From contig JAJTUP010000029.1 in assembly GCA_021399435.1 (NCBI GenBank), forward strand, positions 62,001-126,000: a DNA stretch of 64,000 bases. Reading direction: 5' to 3'. Made by a program: the position numbers and the translations under genes. The notes under the pieces are model-generated. The model was not told where the DNA came from, did not search any database, and worked only from the letters and a program-made list of their open reading frames with translations. Below, piece after piece: positions 37,087 to 47,496 of the stretch (its first letter is position 1; every line of letters starts with the position of its first letter). Source of the DNA: Diaporthe sp. PMI_573 (Eukaryota; Ascomycota; Sordariomycetes; Diaporthales; Diaporthaceae).

Positions 37087-38869
37087 TGTGTTTCCCTGAA
37101 AGGGCAAGTTGTTGTGTGAATACCTTTTCTTCCTGTTCGATAAGAAGGGATTTTGAGCGATTGCAAGATGAAATTCTCTCTTGCGGTCGGAAGAATGCGG
37201 GGGGTATTACAGTCGTCGGTGGGCTCCGGTTGTATTCAAGATTCCCGACTGGACGTCAGCTGAGTTGAGACTCTTGCTGACTGGGCCACAGGCTTTTGCG
37301 TATGTGGCTGGTTTCCGTATCTTACGCTCCGCAGTGGACCCGGGTCCCGAAAAGTGTTACCCGACCATCTAAGAATTATCTGCCTAGTCTTTTGGTGTGC
37401 AAGGTGGAGTGGGGGTTGGGGGGGGGGGGGTTGGACTCGTGCCTGTATATCTAGGTACATCAAGTCTCAACCTCGAGTGTTTGGTGATACATATATGTCA
37501 TAACACACAAGTCACTTGGCACTTGAATCACATGGATTTCTGTTCCCAATGCAGCTGCCCATCGAGACGAACGATGGAAGATGGAGCTACCAGGATATCC
37601 TCGTGATCTTGGACCCCCGGTTCGTGGATCTTCTAATCTACTACACCAGTATCTTGAAATCAAATGATCATTGGGGGTCATACCTAGTAGGGGTGTTGTG
37701 ACAGGATCCAGCCACTCATCAAGGCTATGTCATGATACCCGAGTAGGCAGCCCCCTCAGCTTTTGAGGAGTGGTCATCTTTCACGTGAGTCCGTTTTTCC
37801 CTCTAGCCTGCGAAGCGTCTAGGAGTATCATCACACTCTTTTCGCAGGATGCAAAACCATGCTAGTAACTGGCTCCCGATCAATACTGTGATCCTGGACG
37901 TAAACGAGAGAATGTCACTTCAATTGCAGGATGACAATTCGTTGTTTGACGATATCCAGTAGGATTATACGTGACAGGCTCTTGGGACTAATATTTGCAA
38001 GTCTTTGGATAGTTATAGCGATCGAAAATTCTAGATGACATTTGTTCACGCCGAGCAGCATTCAACACATATACTATCTCTCCACCCGATTCTTTCTTGA
38101 CTCAGCCTTTTTCGCTGTGCTAGCGTATGCGGTGAAAGCTAGCCGGTCATGCAGCCGCTGAGTGAAGCCCGGTGTCCAACGGTCTCCTGCCGTTGCTTAT
38201 TCACCCTGCTTACTATAGTGACTCCCTATCTCACACACTAGAAGAGTATTCTTAAAACCCATGTACGCTATCTCACACTGACTAAGAAACCTCCGAGAAA
38301 TAGACAACCAGGTATCGCAGTGACCAAGCATGGGCCACTATTAGTGCTATTCTGACCCAGACTGATTTTTCAGCCCTGTGGGCGGAATTTACTGATCAGG
38401 CCGATAGACAGCTGTTCAAGGCATTCAGCGTTAGTAGAGGATCGTGTGCTGTCAGCCTGCTCAACACTCCTGATAGTCGAAGAGCTGTGTCGGACGAATA
38501 ATTGTTGTAAACTTGCCTTGCAGTGCTAGCAGAGCATTGGCGGTTGGTGTTGAAAGAGTCTTTCGTGGGATGTCAGATATGTTAGGTCCTTGTATTGTTG
38601 CACATACCTTTTCAGCTTGTAAATGTAGTGCCAGTGGTATAGTCATCCGTCCTCCAAGATCTCACTGACTCGAGAAGTTGATTCCATCGTGGCGTTGGTC
38701 GCGGGGGAGTTTTGAAATTCGTAAGGGGTCCAATTACTTTGCGGTCAGCGGTATTCGGTGATGAGCTGGAAGAATGTGCGGCAGTATACTGCACAAGTAC
38801 ACCATGACACTCCCAGGAAGATACTTGGTCAGGAAGCCTCAATTGATAGATATTCGAGCAACCTGTTGA
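37087..38869. other. Gene-free stretch upstream of the terpene synthase
   Basis: About 1.8 kb with short ORFs only. Contains the 13-G run at 37418-37430. No gene or mobile element recognised. Confidence 0.45.
37418..37430 (+). repeat. Run of 13 G
   Basis: Uninterrupted run of thirteen G inside a G-rich stretch (about 37402-37433). It can be unstable, form a G-quadruplex, or be miscounted in sequencing. Confidence 0.9.
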
Positions 38870-38877
38870 TATAAATA
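38870..38877 (+). promoter_or_regulatory. TATA box of the terpene synthase gene
   Basis: TATAAATA, 159 bases upstream of the chosen ATG at 39029 but only about 22 bases before the in-frame ATG at 38900. Transcription would begin near or after 38900, so the downstream ATG is favoured. Confidence 0.55.
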
Positions 38878-39028
38878 CCTGATTGTTCACTCCAGCAGAA
38901 TGAGAGCTCTAGATCAAGTCTACTTTCACCTCAACTCGACTCTATTTCATCTGTTCTCCTTCTGTTCCAGTAGCAAGGTTCATTGCAAAGTGACGCCATC
39001 CGATCCAACCAAACTATCGCCACAGGCC

Positions 39029-40095
39029 ATGAACGGCATGTCTGCATATCCAGACCAACGCTGGACAGCCGAGTGTCACCCTCGTGAGCGGGAAGTCACA
39101 GCTGAAGTGAATGCATATTTCCTTCAGCATTGGCCATTCACTGACGAGAAGGCACGCCAGAAGTTCGTGGAGTCAGGCTATCCGCGTGTCACTTGCTTCT
39201 TTGTTCCCAGGGCATTGGATGACCGTATCCACTTCGCCTGTCGTATGTTGACCATTGGGTTCCTGATCGACGGTGAGTGGGCTCTACCATCTTGTCCTGA
39301 CTCCGTTACTCAACTCCATCGTACCCTGTGGTTAACTGAGAAGCTCTGATTGAAAGACTTGCTGGAACACATGTCCCTGGACGAGGGGAGGGCTTACAAT
39401 GAGAAGTTGATGCCCATTTGTCGTGGTGATGTTGCGCCTGACCGGAATGTGCCTGCCGAGTATATCCTGTACGATCTTTGGGAGGATATGAGGGCTTACG
39501 ACCGGCCCCTCGCTGACGACATCCTCGAGCCACACTTTGACTTCATGAGGGCTCAGACCGACCCGGAACGCTTGAAAGACATGGATCTCAGAGCATATCT
39601 GAAATACCGAGAAGCAGACGTTGGTGGATTGTAAGTCTAAACGTTTTTCGATGCAAAGGACGACCGACGCTGACATTTCAAAGTTTCCTCACGGCCCTGA
39701 TGCGCTTTTTGATGGGTCTCCATGCTACGGTAGAAGAAGTAGACCTTCTGCGACCTCTCTACCAGAACTGTGCCAAACACATTGCCGTCGTGAACGATAT
39801 TTGGAGCTATGAGAAGGAAGCGCTGGCCGCAGAAACGCTTCATCCTGAGGGTGGAGTGCTTTGCTCGGCTGTCCAGACACTAGTCAAAGCTGCAGGCCTC
39901 CCTCCAGCAGCTGCCAAACGTGTACTCTATACTCTTTTACGTGAATGGGAGTCTATGCACGAGGAGATTGCGGGGAGGATACTGGAACAGAACAGTACGG
40001 AGACATTGGCGGCGCACATAAAGGGTCTAGAACTTCAAATGAGTGGAAATGAGGCCTGGAGTCGAACCACTGAGAGGTATTTGTCGCCAAAATAG
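39029..40095 (+). CDS. Sesquiterpene cyclase, aristolochene synthase-like
   Basis: Class I terpene synthase that cyclises farnesyl diphosphate, probably to an eremophilane such as aristolochene. Exons 39029-39272, 39357-39630, 39684-40095 (phases 1 and 2), giving 309 aa. The metal-binding aspartate motif is DDLLE at residues 81-85, its second Asp codon split by intron 1. The NSE motif is NDIWSYEKE at 210-218, and the C-terminal RY pair is present. The segment ALDDRIHFACRMLTIGFLID and MSLDEGRAYNEKLMPICRGD closely follow fungal aristolochene synthases, whose length it matches. An upstream in-frame ATG at 38900 adds 43 residues unlike the family. It lies tail-to-tail with the P450, 149 bases apart. 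Product specificity cannot be read from sequence. Confidence 0.9.
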
Positions 40096-40244
40096 CTCGC
40101 TTTGGGGATTTATACAAGGAATACTTTCTGCCTTTGTTAACATTAAGTGTATACCTGATGTATCGACATAAAAAGTGCTAATGAAAGTACTCCATTTGTG
40201 ATCATGAGGTTCTTTCGGGATGGCCACTTCAACTTCTCTCCTCT

Positions 40245-41977
40245 CTAGGCCCTCCTTGGCATAAAGACGAGGTCCAGCTTCGGCACACCCCTCGTAAAAT
40301 GATCCAACATTCCATCAGTGAAGTCCTCAGGCCTCTGTCCCGGCGCAAAAGCAATATCGTACTGGTGGGCAGTCATCGCCGTCGCACGCCTCAGGTTCAT
40401 CAGCGCCAACTGTTTGCCCGGGCACGAGAAGCGACCTATCGAAAACGGCATATGGACAGACGCGTCAATCACAAGCTCCTCCCGCCGCGTGGTCCACCTC
40501 TCCGGGATGAACTCGTTCGGCTTGACAAAGGCGCGCGGGTCGCGCAAGATGAGATTGTTCGCGGTCCGCACGTTGATGTTGCCGGGGATCCAGCGGTCAC
40601 CGACCCAGAGGCCCTCGGGGGGTGTCTGGCGCTGGAGCCCGGACGGGTTGGGGCCTATGAACCGGAGCGACTCGTCGATGCAGGCTTGAAGATACTCCAG
40701 TTTTGAAAGCCCGGCGTTCTCGACGGTCTGGGGGTCTGAGACGCCTTGTTGCTCCATGAAGGCGTCGACCTCTTCTTGGAGCTTGCGGTAGATGTGTGGG
40801 TGGCACACCAGGTTGTAGAAGAGGATCGTTAGGGACAGCCTTGTTGTTTCGCTCCCGGCGATGACGATCAATCCCACGTCAGACTTCATGTCGGTCGTCT
40901 CCTGCTGTGTGGGGTTTGACTTTTGTCGGTACTCTGACGCGATCCACTCAAACACGTCTGGTTCTTTCGGCTCGCTCCGAAAGCGTTTCCAGAACAACGC
41001 ATCCTCAAAGTCGTCAAACTCATTAGACTCCCGGTTCAGAACCGGGATGCGCTTGATTATGGGGAATAGCCAGGGCGTAGGAGAGAAAACCGCGAGCATG
41101 GGCAGGAACCGGGCTGTTGTCTTATAGTAGTAGTCTTCCTCGTTCCTCTCCATCAACTTGAAGCCCTCACCAAAGGCCATTTCGCCCATTAGATCGAAAC
41201 CCCAAAAGCCGAACCATTGTGTGACATTGAATGGCCGGGCTCCGTTGTCCCTGATTCCCCCAAGCAGCTGTGCGATGAGGCGGTTCACTCGGTCCTCATA
41301 GCAGCGAAGAGCTTCAACCCCGAGTCAGTCTTTCAAATCAGGCATAGAAGACTTCACACGCAACAATTGTCTTACTGACCTTTGCTGCTGAAGGCCTGGT
41401 CCCATAGCTTGCGTCGTTGCGAGTAGAGCTGGCGGTCCCGTGTCCCTTCCAGGGTGACCTTCGGATACGTCAAGTCGTACCATGCTCCTTTCGTACACAC
41501 CCCAGCCTTGGTGTTGGTACCATGGATGGCAACCATAGCTTTTGGGTCTGCAATAGACAACTCCGTGGGACCGACCCTGACAAAGTCGCCATATCTTTTA
41601 TGCAGGACCTCGACCTCGTCACACAGCCGCAAATTCTTGCAAGCCAGTACGGTCTGATAAAACTGAGAAAGCCGAGCCACGAATGGGCCCGAGAAGCCGT
41701 GACGAGTAAGGCGGTGGAAGAAGGTTCGATACACAAGCATGCTGGAGAAGATTCCTGACACTAGCCCTGCCACTAACCATGACGCAGTCCTCGCATTCTT
41801 TGACCATCCATGCTGCGGATCAGCAAGGTGAACACCGAGCGCGACCAGTAGCTGAATGAGGATTATGTGGATCAACTTGAACTTGTACGCAAACAGGTGC
41901 CATTCCCCGTGTCGAAAGAGCACTACATGCAGGCCCACACCAATGATGAAGGAGGTCAGTCTGAGCTGAAGATCCAT
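40245..41977 (-). CDS. Membrane cytochrome P450, tryprostatin B 6-hydroxylase-like
   Basis: Exons on the minus strand: 41380-41977 and 40245-41311 (phase 1), giving 554 aa. Several hydrophobic segments in the first 90 residues anchor it in the ER membrane (LHVVLFRHGEWHL near the start is typical of this P450 group). The I-helix reads AGSETT, the K-helix ESLR, then PERW, and the heme-binding loop FSIGRFSCPG with C496. The start at 41977 is preferred; the frame is open to 42049. Position next to the sesquiterpene cyclase suggests it oxidises the cyclase product, but that is inference. Confidence 0.9.
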
Positions 41978-43084
41978 TGTCGCGTCGAACCTTTGGATGG
42001 TGCATTCAAATGAGCGATTTTGTCGTAAATGACGGGCGTCGGATGTCAAGATGTGTGGCTTTGTTGCGAAAAAAGGACTGTGGATATTAATGAGATTTCT
42101 AAGGCTCTCGGTATCTCGGGAGGTGAGACGGGCGAGAAGGATTGAGTGAACGGCAGAATCTCAGTGAACCATCGAACCTCTGGACTCACTTGACCAGTAA
42201 GAAAGATAACAATATTACTACAAGCTGCTCAGCCCTTCTGAAGTGGGAAATTGATGAACAAAGAAGGCTGTGAAATGGCCCGGTTGGTCAACGCCCTGCA
42301 CATGCATGCTTTATCGGTTCACCCCTTACTGGATGCGTGCGCGGCCGTTGGGTGTTGTGTAGCCATACCTTGCCTCTTTCGAACACTGGAATGCTGACGC
42401 CTATTCCACGTCGCGGGAACTTGCCAATCTCTTAGAAGCTAATGTCGGGGGCCCTTCCTCACAACAAGTACGGAGTACGGAGTACAGATTTTGCCAAGCA
42501 ATTATGGTCTTGCCTCCCTTCCCCATGACCCTTTGCCCGAGCACAGAAGATTCTGCAGGAAGATGATGGAGAGACACATTGGGGGCTTCTTCTACCAGAG
42601 GATCATGCGTTTAATAAACCAATGGGGCTGACTTTGGGCCAAGCCCGAGGAGCACGTTAGACGCCCCCGGGTACACAAGGTATTGCGATGCGCAGATCCC
42701 TTCGATCCTATGACAAATCCTCGCTCGATGCTGCATCTTCGGCTGGATGGCTCATCATAGGTGGGTGTCACCCAGCCGGACATGTTCGAGCGCGAGATCC
42801 TCTGGGAACGCCCCGAGCCTTCAAGAGCCGCACTCCCCTCACCGGAGTTCCCCTGGTGCTGGGTGCTTTTGGAGGGATTCTGTTGTCATACCCACCAAGA
42901 TGATAAGACATGTGTGCTTACGGGGTAAAATAATTACGCCCTTTTCACAAAGGTCCATGCCTACTTGCCTACATAGGTAAGCCTGCAACCCAGGACCGAT
43001 GCCGCAGCGATTGGGGAATTCTTCTCTCACCACATCATGTCGACTTTCTGACAGCCTCAGGCACTGCTCCACGACACCGAAGAT
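41978..43084. other. Gene-free stretch upstream of P450 and receptor
   Basis: Divergent upstream region of the P450 (minus) and the receptor gene (plus). Contains a short tandem of the heptamer GTACGGA at 42468-42485. No gene. Confidence 0.5.
42468..42485 (+). repeat. Tandem heptamer GTACGGA
   Basis: Two and a half copies of GTACGGA. Short runs of this heptamer recur in ascomycete intergenic DNA. Function is unknown. Confidence 0.6.
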
Positions 43085-45017
43085 ATGAGACCAACATATC
43101 TTGGGCTCGTAGCAGCTAGCCTACACACATCATATGCCTTATTGCCCCCTCTCAATCACGTCACGAAATCAAGAGCGCTGGATCCCAGCTCGGTCCAGTT
43201 GCCCACCTGTGCAGTAAGTCCCTGCACCCCGGACCGCAGTGTTTTCATCATGCATGTGGTGCTGACTGCTATCTCATGCCAGGCACCATGTTTCCTCAAC
43301 GCGATCTCAGAGTCACCATGTACTGCGACCGACGTCAATTGCATCTGTCTTCACACCGACTCAATAGCGGCCGCCATGACACCCTGCCTCCTCTCAAGCT
43401 GCCGAACGATAGACGTGCTGCACACACAGAGATATGCCGCAGTGGTGTGTGGCGCACCAGTCCGAAACGACTCACGGCGATTTGAAGTCGCCGTATGGAC
43501 TATGTTCCCATTCGCCCTCATTTGTGTCGTCCTTCGCTTCGTGTCACGGACGCCTTATTTTGGCGGCCGCTTGGGTTGGGATGACTGGACAATACTCATC
43601 CTGTTTGCGGTGGTGCTATTGCCGCTCAACGTCATAGACCACTACCTGGTCCATTTTGGGCTTGGTCATGACATCTGGATGCTGGAAGAGTATGAAATCA
43701 TCGCGGTCTTCAAGGTGGGCATCCTACTCCGGCATGTGCGATACCTGTCCATGATACTCACAAGCCATACAATCAGCTGTACTTTGCTGGTGAACTTATT
43801 TATCTTCTTGGGATGACCGTGTTGAAGATATCCGTCTTGCTTCAATACCTTCGCATATTCAGCTTCCGGATCTGGGTATATGTCCTCATGGCTATATCAA
43901 CCAGCTATGGAGCCTCGTTCATCATAGCAACGCTGGCTGGTTGCAGGCCCCTTACCTACAACTTCCATAGATGGCAGGCAGAGGAGAGTGGTACTTGCAT
44001 CAATATCACTCTCGAGATCTATGCGTCAGCCGTCATCAACATCATTCTTGACGGTATCATCACCCTCTTACCGACGACACAAATGTAAGTCCTAGCCCCT
44101 CGGCCCCCGTTGTGAAAGTTGAATATGCTGATGAAGTGATGCAGTTTGAAGCTACAAATGACTCAAAAGAGGAAACTGCTAATTAGTTTCATTTTCCTCG
44201 CGGGTTTCGTCGTCACAGGAATCAGCATTGCACGATTCGTAGTCTTCGAACATGCGTCGGAGGCAAATTTCACATGTGAGTACTTGGCCTCACCCATGCG
44301 TATCAAATGTCCAATCGACTAACATCAGTGCTCATCGAGACACTTATATCGATGTGAGTATTCTGTCCTCAGCAGAACTCAACGTCGCAATAGTGCGTTT
44401 TCGTCATTCCCTACGAATTCAATCCCTCCCCGATGATTTTCACTCTCCCACAAGCAACCACTAATCTCACAAAACAGATAAGCGCGTCAGTTCCCGCGAT
44501 AATCTCCTTGGCCCGTCGGTGCATGGGGAAAAGGGATACCACCAAAGGCTCATCCGGCACGCCAGGGGCATCCGGCACGCCAGGGCTGTCCTCCGGGCTA
44601 AGCTCGGGCAACCAAAGCAAGAAGAAAGGCTCACGCGATCGTTGGCATGGGTTCACGGATGTCTTCTCCACGCGTGCGACCACCACCCTAGTTGCAAGCC
44701 ACCAAAGATCCCACGCAGACTACAGCAACGATGAGTTTGAGCTGCTGGAGGACCCCGTCGTCCAGGAACCAGGCCAAGGGCCACCACAAAATACGGACTA
44801 CGGTGGACATCCACATATCTCGGATCAAGAGACATACCATGGGCAAAATGTGGATTATAACGAGCATTCGCACTTTTCGCATCAAGGGGTATACCATGCA
44901 CAACATGTGGACTATAATGGGCACCCATACTCGTCAAATCAAGGGACATACCATGCGCAAAATATACATGAAGGCGCAGCCCCATACTCCAGAGAACATA
45001 CTGAGAGGACAGTGTAA
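43085..45017 (+). CDS. CFEM-containing PTH11-type seven-helix receptor
   Basis: Exons 43085-43213, 43283-43714, 43777-44084, 44145-44275, 44340-44392, 44478-45017, all phase-consistent, giving 530 aa. After a signal peptide comes a CFEM domain with eight cysteines (start LPTCAAPC, then DVNCIC and TPCLLSSC). Seven hydrophobic helices of the rhodopsin-like fungal family follow. Typical stretches are RLGWDDWTIL, VLLQYLRIF, and SSAELNVAIISASVPA across intron 5. PTH11 relatives sense host surface or nutrient cues at the plasma membrane. The C-terminal cytosolic tail of about 170 residues carries Ser/Gly-rich repeats and three 19-residue Tyr/His-rich repeats. The acceptor at 44338-44339 (GAG) is chosen because it restores the conserved frame. 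Confidence 0.88.
44796..44966 (+). repeat. Three 57-base repeats in the receptor tail
   Basis: Three consecutive 57-base units encode a 19-residue unit of pattern DYxxHxxxSxQxxYHxQxV/I. They are rich in Tyr, His and Gln, start just after an acidic stretch and lie in the predicted cytosolic tail. Confidence 0.85.
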
Positions 45018-45350
45018 TCAAAGTCTCTCTATATTATGATTCCAAACCACCTGAAATATACGCAGTAGCATAAACAACAATTAATTCAAATTTTGACAAC
45101 TCATACTTATTTCTCACAAAAAATTACAGCAAACGCATGCTTTGATGTTCCACTTACCCTTTGTAAGGCGAACGAAAGGATGGTCACGAGAACAATTCGA
45201 CAGATGCAAACTGCCTTCCCATGCACCTAACTAAGCCTCCCGGTCAAAGTATATAGCAGTTTCTAACAAGTATATAAAAAATGCTGGGGTATCTGCGACG
45301 CAACACAACTATTGACAATGTCACTTCATACCTACAGTACATCCCCAGAG
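45018..45350. other. Intergenic stretch between convergent genes
   Basis: 3' flanks of the receptor and of the phosphoesterase, AT-rich at 45030-45120. Nothing else seen. Confidence 0.5.
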
Positions 45351-47207
45351 TCAAGTCTCCACAGCCTCTCCCGTTTTCAGCCCTCCATTTACCTTCCCAA
45401 CCGCTTTGCGATCGTCCAGTCCAGCAGCAACTCCATTCCCCTTCCCACCAACAACCGTCTTCTTCTCAGCCCCCGCCACCCTGTCCTTCTTCTTGTCTCC
45501 CCCACGGGTGCCGAGCAAGCAAACAACAGCATACAGCAGCCCAAGCCCAACAGTAACCAGGTCCAGCGCGTGGATCCCCCACCAGACATACTGCGTCCCT
45601 AGCGCGCAGTTCTCAAACTCAAACTTCCACGCCCACTCGTCCTCGTCGAACCACGCGCTCAGCAGGCCCGCGTTGCCGCCGTACCCGCCCATCATGCTCC
45701 GCACAGTGAGCTCCCGGATGCCGGGCAGTTTGGCGGTCTGCAGAGTGGTGGTCGGCAGGCCGTCGGCGGCGGCCTCGGGGAAGCGCCGGACCTCCCACTC
45801 GGGTTTGTCGGCGGCGGCGCTCTGGTTGATGAAGTGGTACGTGTCGCAGCCCTCGTGGTCGTGGCCGTTGAGGATGACGCCTCGCCTGCCGAGGCCGCCC
45901 CCCGGCGCCGTGGGGTCACCGCTCAGACCGAAGATGCCCTCGACGATGCCGCGCGACGCGTCGGCCGAGAGCTGGTTCTGCTCCCTCAGGGTGCCGTCGC
46001 CGTCGTGGAACGTGAAGAGCGGGGCGTCGACGCAGACGCCCTCGGGCTTGTACAGGGGGACGTGGGTGAGGAGCACGGTGGCGTGGCCCCTGAACTCGAC
46101 GGCGGTGGCGGTGTCGATGATGCCGTTGACGAAGCGGTAGGTCTGGTCCTGCAGGTCGGAGGAGAGGGCCGGTGTGTCGAGGTTCATGTCGTTGAGGACG
46201 ACGACGCGCAGCTCGGGGACGAGGCGGTCGTCCTGGCCGTTGTAGTTCTCGTCGTTGGAGGCGGTGTCGTTGCGGACGGTGCTCGCGCCGCCGGGCGAGA
46301 GGACAGAGGTGGGCAGCTCGAAGCGCAGCTCGTAGTTTGCCCTGCCGAAGGCGCGCTCGAAACGGTCCATGCGCTCGTCGTTCAGGTCGCCCGCGTAGCC
46401 AATGTCGTGGTTCCCCGCGACGTTGATGATGCGCCGCTGCCACGTCTCGTTGTAGACGCTCTTGCCCAGGTATCCGTCCAGGTCGTACTCCTCGGCCGGC
46501 CACGTCGCGCTCTCGTCGGGCACACGGTGCCCTCCGCTGAAGGCGCGGTTCCAGTAGCGCCATGCCCTCCACTCGAACTCGGTGTCCGAGATCCATTGGC
46601 TTCCGACCAGGTCTCCGAGGACGGTGGTGTGTGTAGGGACAGTCCACCAGTTCAGGGTTCGGTACATGTGGGCGAGGTAGAAGTCATTCCCCCAGAGGTC
46701 GATTCGCTTGCGCACGCTCTCGAAGGTATCGGGGATGTCGTCGAACCAGAAGTCGACGAGGTCATGAAAGGCCCGTCTCTTGCTCGACCGAAAGGAAGGG
46801 TGGTCGTCGCTGCGGGAGACCAGGTGGGAGTAGAAGCTCTTGAGATGTGGGAACGAGGACTCGGCGTAGTAGTTGGGGATGGAGGTGTCGCCCTCGAGCT
46901 GGGGGTCGCCGAGGGCCAGCAGACGGAAGGGAGCTATTCGCAGAGGAGTAATATGGCCGTGGGCATCTGGTTCTCGTGTCTTCGTGGTGTCGGTGAAGGG
47001 CAGATGGAGCGCTGCCGTCTCGAGGAAGGCGGAGAGTCGGCCATTACCACTCGTATGCGAACTGGGCTGAGGCAGAGGAAAGGCGCACGAGAGAAAGGCG
47101 GGATACAAGTACAAGTAGACGGTCAGGACGAGGCTCAGGACCAGCGACACGTTGAAGGCGAGTCGCAGGCCATTGCGAAGAAGGGCAAATTGAAAGGGGG
47201 ATAACAT
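45351..47207 (-). CDS. Cdc1/Ted1-like metallophosphoesterase
   Basis: Intronless, 618 aa from the ATG at 47207; the frame is open to 47438 but that part looks like leader. The ER-membrane family (yeast Cdc1/Ted1, mammalian PGAP5) removes ethanolamine phosphate from GPI anchors during maturation. An N-terminal membrane helix lies near residues 15-40. The metal-binding blocks of the calcineurin-like fold are visible in order: GDPQLEGD, VLGDLVG, AGNHDIGY, THVPLY and NGHDHEGC. A second membrane segment lies near the C-terminus (about 545-570), followed by a Lys/Gly-rich tail. The pattern of two membrane anchors around a lumenal catalytic domain fits the family. This is probably a core housekeeping gene. 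Confidence 0.9.
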   Translation of the reverse strand: MLSPFQFALLRNGLRLAFNVSLVLSLVLTVYLYLYPAFLSCAFPLPQPSSHTSGNGRLSAFLETAALHLPFTDTTKTREPDAHGHITPLRIAPFRLLALGDPQLEGDTSIPNYYAESSFPHLKSFYSHLVSRSDDHPSFRSSKRRAFHDLVDFWFDDIPDTFESVRKRIDLWGNDFYLAHMYRTLNWWTVPTHTTVLGDLVGSQWISDTEFEWRAWRYWNRAFSGGHRVPDESATWPAEEYDLDGYLGKSVYNETWQRRIINVAGNHDIGYAGDLNDERMDRFERAFGRANYELRFELPTSVLSPGGASTVRNDTASNDENYNGQDDRLVPELRVVVLNDMNLDTPALSSDLQDQTYRFVNGIIDTATAVEFRGHATVLLTHVPLYKPEGVCVDAPLFTFHDGDGTLREQNQLSADASRGIVEGIFGLSGDPTAPGGGLGRRGVILNGHDHEGCDTYHFINQSAAADKPEWEVRRFPEAAADGLPTTTLQTAKLPGIRELTVRSMMGGYGGNAGLLSAWFDEDEWAWKFEFENCALGTQYVWWGIHALDLVTVGLGLLYAVVCLLGTRGGDKKKDRVAGAEKKTVVGGKGNGVAAGLDDRKAVGKVNGGLKTGEAVET

Positions 47208-47496
47208 CAAGTTCAAGACGAACGCCACCGCGACATGGAGAAGATGAAGTATTAATCGACTGTAAGAAAAAAAGAAGGAGTGGATGGAGAGATGGACGGG
47301 CCAAATGGAGTTCGAACGGGGTGCAGTCGACAAAGGCAGGCTGTGGCTACTTCGAGCCGAGGAAAATAATGAGGGCTCCTTTTTGTCGCATGTCAGGCAC
47401 TCTGCTGGTGTTGCGGTTGGATGACAGTACGGGGTCAATGCGCCATTGACAGGGATCCTTCAGACGGGCAGGCGGGCCCCTGGTACCTGCAGCTCG

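Noticed and set aside
38900..39028. Upstream in-frame ATG extending the terpene synthase by 43 residues
   Set aside because: Lies too close to the TATA box at 38870 and adds sequence unlike family N-termini.
45834..47204. 456-codon ORF on the plus strand
   Set aside because: Antisense shadow of the GC-rich metallophosphoesterase gene.
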